From assembly GCA_905221605.1 (NCBI GenBank), contig CAJNDS010002595.1, positions 285,218 to 349,217 of the forward strand: a DNA stretch of 64,000 nt, given 5' to 3'. Positions 63,608 to 64,000 of the stretch are shown here, piece after piece. Origin of the DNA: Symbiodinium natans (Eukaryota; Sar; Dinophyceae; Suessiales; Symbiodiniaceae). Numbering within the stretch: position 1 is the first letter of the stretch; each line of letters starts with the position of its first letter. Both the position numbers and the translations under genes were made by a program. Below the pieces are notes generated by a model. The model searched no databases and was not told where the DNA came from. It saw only the letters and a list, made by a program, of their open reading frames with translations.

Positions 63608-64000
63608 ATGTCTGGTGGCAGTGGAGCAACTGCAAGTGAGGGGGCATCACTCGCCAAGAGGAAGGTGGTGGACCTAGAGCCGGGGGCGGAAGTTGAGGTG
63701 GTAGAACAAGGGGGGGTCACCCTCGCGACCCTGCAAGCAACCCTCCAGGGTGAGCTCCGCACCAACCGAGCAGAGATTAAGCAAGCTGTGGGGGGAGTGT
63801 AGAAGGAGATGGTGGAGCGCATTGCCACGGTGGAGACCGAAGTCACCCGCCAGCTCAAGACCACCTTGCAGCTCCTGCAGGAACTCATGGCCAAGCAGGA
63901 CAAGCACGCGGCGGGGATCGAGGAACTCATGGGGGGCCAACACGACCTGGAAAGCAAAATGGGGAGCCTCACGGAAAGGGTGGAGAAGCTGGAGATGAAA
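63608..64000 (+). pseudogene. Coiled-coil ORF with in-frame stop, open at the window end (retroelement ORF1-like?)
   Basis: ATG 63,608 starts MSGGSGATASEGASLAKRK, followed by an acidic segment and a helix (TLQATLQGELRTNRAEIKQA). A TAG stands in frame at 63,800. The same frame then continues with heptad-like helices (MVERIATVETEVTRQLKTT, then LLQELMAKQDKHAAGIEEL and LTERVEKLEMK) to the edge. Long parallel coiled coils after a short Gly/Ser head are seen in ORF1 proteins of non-LTR retrotransposons, but also in many other proteins. The single stop suggests decay or a sequencing error. Confidence 0.45.

Noticed and set aside
63007-63639. 210-residue + strand ORF crossing the (GA)n tract
   Set aside because: It reads through the microsatellite and two unrelated sequences (end of the array and the new sequence), so it is chimeric and not a real gene.

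Overview
This window looks like nuclear DNA of a photosynthetic dinoflagellate, most like the Symbiodiniaceae/Suessiales. Four things support this. Every gene I can recognise lies on the + strand. Genes are split into very short exons. Intron donors are mostly GC or GA rather than GT, and the first exon base after the AG acceptor is almost always G. CCCTAAA/TTTAGGG-like repeats are scattered throughout. Genes were found by translating short exons, checking phase across each junction, and comparing with remembered family motifs. No alignment or RNA data were available, so exon ends are hand-derived.

Layout. 1-4,414: the 3' part of a CCR4/nocturnin/PDE12-type exonuclease-phosphatase (EEP) gene. 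Its last intron contains a complete FtsJ/RlmE-type rRNA 2'-O-methyltransferase gene (2,132-3,858). 4,848-6,105: exons of EF-hand-like protein(s). 6,106-9,221: nothing recognised. 9,225-28,786: a complete PRP28/DDX23 (U5-100K) spliceosomal DEAD-box helicase gene of about 45 exons, nearly all 29-97 nt. One of its introns holds a SAM + PARP/ART-like gene (9,993-11,777) and another holds a protein kinase gene (about 22,300-25,362). A third intron is filled with telomere-like satellite and large palindromes (13,046-15,895). 29,501-37,536: a complete 2-amino-3-ketobutyrate CoA ligase (GCAT/KBL) gene. 38,486-39,909: a small unrecognised gene with a lumen-type targeting segment. 40,440-63,140: a tandem array with a period of about 7 kb. 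It carries four copies of a PPPDE/DeSI-type isopeptidase gene (the last truncated) alternating with three full copies and one fused copy of an unknown gene. 63,205-64,000: unrelated sequence with a coiled-coil ORF that has an in-frame stop and runs off the window.

Main message. Three complete genes sit inside introns of other genes on the same strand within the first 29 kb. Each has its own stop codon, and two of the three have their own GC/GA introns. In an organism expected to use spliced-leader trans-splicing, this arrangement would force a choice between host and guest mRNA from one precursor. The host of two of them, PRP28, belongs to the family that releases U1 from the 5' splice site, yet its own mRNA depends on about 28 non-GT donors out of 35 that I mapped. 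In the tandem array, one copy fuses the unknown gene in frame to the isopeptidase, and two copies share an almost identical catalytic-exon block that suggests gene conversion.
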